Positions 5,382 through 7,910 of a stretch of 7,910 nt of DNA are shown one piece after another. The notes beneath the pieces were generated by a model. The model was not told where the DNA came from. It did no database searches and saw only the letters and a program-made list of their open reading frames with translations. This DNA is from Rhodospirillales bacterium (GTDB lineage Bacteria > Pseudomonadota > Alphaproteobacteria > Acetobacterales > Acetobacteraceae). The number at the start of each line of letters is the position of its first letter. Within the stretch, counting starts at the first letter, position 1. The DNA lies in contig JAGWIE010000053.1 of assembly GCA_028866445.1 (NCBI GenBank), positions 1 to 7,910 of the forward strand. Direction: 5' to 3'. A program made the translations under genes and the position numbers.

Positions 5382-6393
5382 AGGCTTGCAGGCGCGGGGC
5401 GATGGCAGAGGTGAAAAATTCGCGGGCACGGGCGCGGCCTGCCTGGGCCAAAGGCTCGCGGGTGGCGGTGTTTTCCGCCAGCATTACCAGGGTTTTCGCC
5501 AGCGCCGCTGTGTCACCAGGGGGTGTGTAAATTGCGGCCTCACCCGCCACGTCACGCAAACCGCCCTGGCCGGTGGTGATAAGTGCCGCACCGGTAGCCA
5601 TGGCTTCCAAGGCTGTGAGGCCGAAGGGTTCGGCCCAGCGGCTGGGCACCACGACGATGGCGGCGCGGTTCATCGCCGCCAGAACATCCGCGTGTGGGCG
5701 GGGGCCGTGAAAGGTAATGCCCGCCCGTAGGGCCTCTGCCTGTTGCTCAAGAAAATACCGGGTTTGTGGGCTGTTGGGGCCAAAGCGGTCCCCGCCTATC
5801 ATTTCCGCCCGCCAGCCGGGCAGTTGTTTCAGGGCGGCGGCACATGCGGCGATGAACACGTCCGGCGCCTTATTTTCGACAATGCGCCCGGTGAAGAGAA
5901 TTAGGGGTTGTTTTTCCACCGGGGCGGGAAGTTCCTCCGCGCTGATCGGGTTGGGCAGCACTTCCGGGCCTTGCGCCAGCCCGGTTGCGTAGCGTTGCGC
6001 CAAATAGGCGGAGACGCAAACCACATGATGCAGCAGGCGCAGCGCCAGCCGCCTGCCCAGCTTTGTACGCAGCCCGCGCATGGTCAGCGGGTCGTTATGC
6101 AGGAACAACAGCACCCGCGCGCGTGGAAACGCCAGCGCCAGAAACATCGCGAGGCGGGGATTTTGATGCACCTCGATAACACGCGGGCGCAGGCGGCGGA
6201 GAGTGATGAAAAGGCTGGGCAGGTTGCTTACCTGGCTGAAGGCAATGCCCGCAAATGTGCCCCCGGCATCATGCCCCAGCACAATCGCCCCTGGCAGCGC
6301 CAGGGCGAAACGCCGCACCACCAGGGCGATGGCCCCCGCCGCTTGCGGCGTGAAGGATTCGCGCGGCGGCAGGATGATGGCGGTTTCAGGCAT
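5365..6393 (-). CDS. Family-4 (group 1) glycosyltransferase, GT-B fold
   Basis: A predicted retaining glycosyltransferase of 342 residues that transfers a sugar from an activated donor onto a growing glycan, probably at the cytoplasmic face of the inner membrane. The N-terminal Rossmann-like half contains ILPPRESFTPQAAGAI near the start and VLLFLHNDP (94-102), followed by VCVSAYLAQRY (125-135) and LPNPI (146-150). The C-terminal donor-binding half starts at ILFTGRIVENKAPDVFI (165-181). It carries the E-x7-E motif EPFGLTALE (Glu255 to Glu263), then GGLRDVAGEAAIYTPPGD. These features identify the family; donor, acceptor and linkage cannot be read from sequence. The ATG overlaps the end of the O-antigen ligase-like gene by 8 bases, so the two are translationally coupled and likely act on the same surface polysaccharide. 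Confidence 0.92.
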   Translation of the reverse strand: MPETAIILPPRESFTPQAAGAIALVVRRFALALPGAIVLGHDAGGTFAGIAFSQVSNLPSLFITLRRLRPRVIEVHQNPRLAMFLALAFPRARVLLFLHNDPLTMRGLRTKLGRRLALRLLHHVVCVSAYLAQRYATGLAQGPEVLPNPISAEELPAPVEKQPLILFTGRIVENKAPDVFIAACAAALKQLPGWRAEMIGGDRFGPNSPQTRYFLEQQAEALRAGITFHGPRPHADVLAAMNRAAIVVVPSRWAEPFGLTALEAMATGAALITTGQGGLRDVAGEAAIYTPPGDTAALAKTLVMLAENTATREPLAQAGRARAREFFTSAIAPRLQALRDEV

Positions 6394-7642
6394 TTTCCCG
6401 TTTCAGGGCAAGGCCGAGGCCCAGCAGGAAGAACAGCCAGCCGAGCATATAAAGAACTGGAAATTCATCCGTGGAGCCGATGGGCCAGAGATATGTCACC
6501 ACTGAGATGAATAGCGCGATTTGCAGAGGTGAACGATGCCGCCAAAGCCCCGCCGCCAGATCCTTCAGCCACCAGAGGGCCATGAGAATGAAAAGCAGCA
6601 GCCCTGGCAGCCCGGCATCGGTGAAGGCTTGCATGTAGTAATTATGCGGGTGCAGATTGCAGGCGCCGAGCCCAAGCTGTGTGGGTGGAATGTTTAGCGC
6701 TGTTAGCCCGCCATTAAAGCGCGGTTCGGGGCAAAGCTCCCGAAAGCCGTTATAACCCCAGCCATGGATGGGCGATTGCAGCCCCATCACCGTGGCGCGG
6801 GTGTAAAGCTCGCCATAGGGGCTTTGGGAAAAATCACTGAGGTTCTTATCCGTCTCGCCCACCAGCTTGGCGTGAGTGCCAGGTGAGAGAACGGGGCTGG
6901 CCAGCAGAAACCCGGCGGCAACAATGATGGCGATGGCAGCGGGCCAACGCAGCCGGGGCAAATAAAACGCGGCGATAACTAACCCCAGTCCGGTAAGCGC
7001 TACGCCCATGCGCTGCCCGATGAGCACGGAGGTGAGGATGCCCGCCACCGCCAGCGCCAGCCCTTGCAAATATCGCGCTGTGCGGGAGGAGCCGAGCATT
7101 GCTGCCACAGCTGGCAGCATGGCAGGGTAGAGAATATGCATGTAGAGCGCGCCAGCACGGGGTTTCCAGAACGGGCCGGTGAGGGAGCCATCGATCCAGC
7201 GGGGATCGCCGAAAATGTTGCGGCCGGTGAGGTATTGCTGCCAGGATTCAAGGCCGATCCAGAGTGCCGAGAGGCTGAGCGCCCAAGCCGCTAGGCGACG
7301 GCTTTCTTTTGTGGCCAGCACCCAGTGCTGCAAAGCGGCGGTGAACAAAATAAAGCGCAGGCAGACGAAAGCCTGGCCAAAGCCCATATCCCACCCGGCG
7401 GAGCCAAAACCGCTCCAAGGTAGCGGGGTGGAGCAGAGCAGCAGCCAGGCCCACCAGATGAGGGCGATTTTTACCCAGCCTTGCCGTGCCCAAGTGAAGT
7501 CTCGCGAGGCGAAGCTGTTTGCAAGAAACAGCACATCTGTCACGCCGATGCAGATTTCTGCCAGCACGAAGGCGTGCAGCAGCCCCAGCGGCACCAGAAG
7601 TGTCGCGATGAGCGCGATGCGTTGCGGTAAACTACCGCGCAA
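6386..7642 (-). CDS. O-antigen ligase / Wzy-like polysaccharide membrane protein
   Basis: This is a polytopic inner-membrane protein of the O-antigen ligase (WaaL/Wzy_C) superfamily, which joins or polymerises undecaprenyl-linked glycans on the periplasmic side. From a TTG start at 7642 it has 418 residues. Hydrophobic segments lie at roughly 8-40, 56-71, 87-110, 117-132, 163-183, 190-226, 233-250, 342-358, 372-388 and 395-412. The large periplasmic loop (about 251-341) holds GWGYNGFR (294-301), two cysteines (304, 328) and HPHNYYMQAFTDAGLPG (331-347), the characteristic histidine-rich ligase signature. Ligase and polymerase cannot be told apart by motif alone. The frame stays open further upstream to 7903, but that stretch lies over the preceding glycosyltransferase and encodes no membrane segment. 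TTG 7642 overlaps that gene by 11 bases and is the best start; ATG 7726 is the alternative. No strong Shine-Dalgarno precedes either. Confidence 0.87.
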   Translation of the reverse strand: MRGSLPQRIALIATLLVPLGLLHAFVLAEICIGVTDVLFLANSFASRDFTWARQGWVKIALIWWAWLLLCSTPLPWSGFGSAGWDMGFGQAFVCLRFILFTAALQHWVLATKESRRLAAWALSLSALWIGLESWQQYLTGRNIFGDPRWIDGSLTGPFWKPRAGALYMHILYPAMLPAVAAMLGSSRTARYLQGLALAVAGILTSVLIGQRMGVALTGLGLVIAAFYLPRLRWPAAIAIIVAAGFLLASPVLSPGTHAKLVGETDKNLSDFSQSPYGELYTRATVMGLQSPIHGWGYNGFRELCPEPRFNGGLTALNIPPTQLGLGACNLHPHNYYMQAFTDAGLPGLLLFILMALWWLKDLAAGLWRHRSPLQIALFISVVTYLWPIGSTDEFPVLYMLGWLFFLLGLGLALKRENA

Positions 7643-7910
7643 GGCTTTGGTCCAGAATGGTCTCGTAGGTTTCCAGCATTTTGCGTGTAACCGCCTCGCG
7701 GGTAAAATTTGCAAGATATTCCGCATGGCCGGTTTCGGCGATGCGGTTGCGTAAGCCTGGGTTGTCCAGCACCGCACGCACGGCCCCGGCCAGAACCGGC
7801 GGGTTTTCAGCGGCCACCAGCATTCCGTTCTCACCATGGCGGATGGTGGCGCGTGGGCCTTCTGATGCGCAGGCGACAAACGGCGTGGCGGTGGACCAGG
7901 CATCCAGAAT
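7632..7910 (-). CDS. Glycosyltransferase family 4, C-terminal part (5' end outside window)
   Basis: The - strand frame is open from the window edge (Ile-Leu-Asp-Ala-Trp-Ser) to TAG at 7632-7634, giving 92 residues. The sequence fits the last part of a GT-B, group 1 glycosyltransferase: ILDAWSTATPFVACASEGP, then IRHGENGMLV, a stretch of the AxNPPVLAGAVRAVLDNPGLR type, and a closing amphipathic helix (TRKMLETYETILDQSLAR). In this family that block follows the E-x7-E donor site, which would lie just outside the window. The only ATG within the visible part, at 7823, is internal. It overlaps the ligase-like gene by 11 bases and is the first visible gene of the leftward polysaccharide cassette. Donor and acceptor are unknown. 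Confidence 0.85.
   Translation of the reverse strand: MLDAWSTATPFVACASEGPRATIRHGENGMLVAAENPPVLAGAVRAVLDNPGLRNRIAETGHAEYLANFTREAVTRKMLETYETILDQSLAR

Noticed and set aside
7643..7903. N-terminal extension of the ligase-like frame to 7903
   Set aside because: The extra residues are Pro/Arg/Trp-rich with no membrane segment and overlie a good glycosyltransferase C-terminus in another frame.

Overview
The window is chromosomal DNA from a GC-rich alphaproteobacterium. Supporting signs are the dapF/ftsY neighbourhood, the short FtsY lacking a long acidic A domain, and tightly packed, overlapping genes. Gene content and style fit Rhodospirillales, possibly Acetobacteraceae, but that placement is inference; no rRNA or other strong taxonomic marker is present. 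There are eight protein genes, two of them cut by the window edges. I see no tRNA, rRNA, CRISPR array, transposase or complete insertion sequence.

Left block (+ strand, 1-1291): the 3' part of dapF (diaminopimelate epimerase; lysine and peptidoglycan precursor) followed after one base by ftsY (SRP receptor GTPase). Both are core housekeeping genes and look like one transcript.

Middle block (about 1292-2262): a sharply AT-richer stretch. It holds a small Sel1/TPR-like repeat protein of unknown role, then a 182-bp gap between convergent genes. That gap carries a perfect 18-bp palindrome whose 16-bp core, TGTTCCACGTGGAACA, matches the chromosomal ParB-binding site parS. If real, this places the window in the origin-proximal, ParB-loaded domain of the chromosome. 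It is the most notable signal here.

Right block (- strand, 2263-7910, read right to left): the end of a family-4 glycosyltransferase, an O-antigen ligase/polymerase-like membrane protein, a second family-4 glycosyltransferase, a COG0523 (CobW-like) metal-chaperone GTPase, then pabB and pabC. The first three overlap end to start and form a surface-polysaccharide cassette. A hairpin with a T-run at the end of the second glycosyltransferase may separate that cassette from the downstream unit. COG0523, pabB and pabC are packed within 9 bases or overlapping. PabB makes 4-amino-4-deoxychorismate from chorismate with ammonia from a glutaminase partner (PabA/TrpG, not in this window). PabC then releases pyruvate to give p-aminobenzoate for folate. 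A metal chaperone in a folate-precursor operon echoes known links between COG0523 and folate enzymes under zinc limitation, but here that is only inference.

I found no clearly new multi-gene system. The points worth a second look are the parS site, the compositional island with its Sel1 gene, and the COG0523-pabB-pabC operon.
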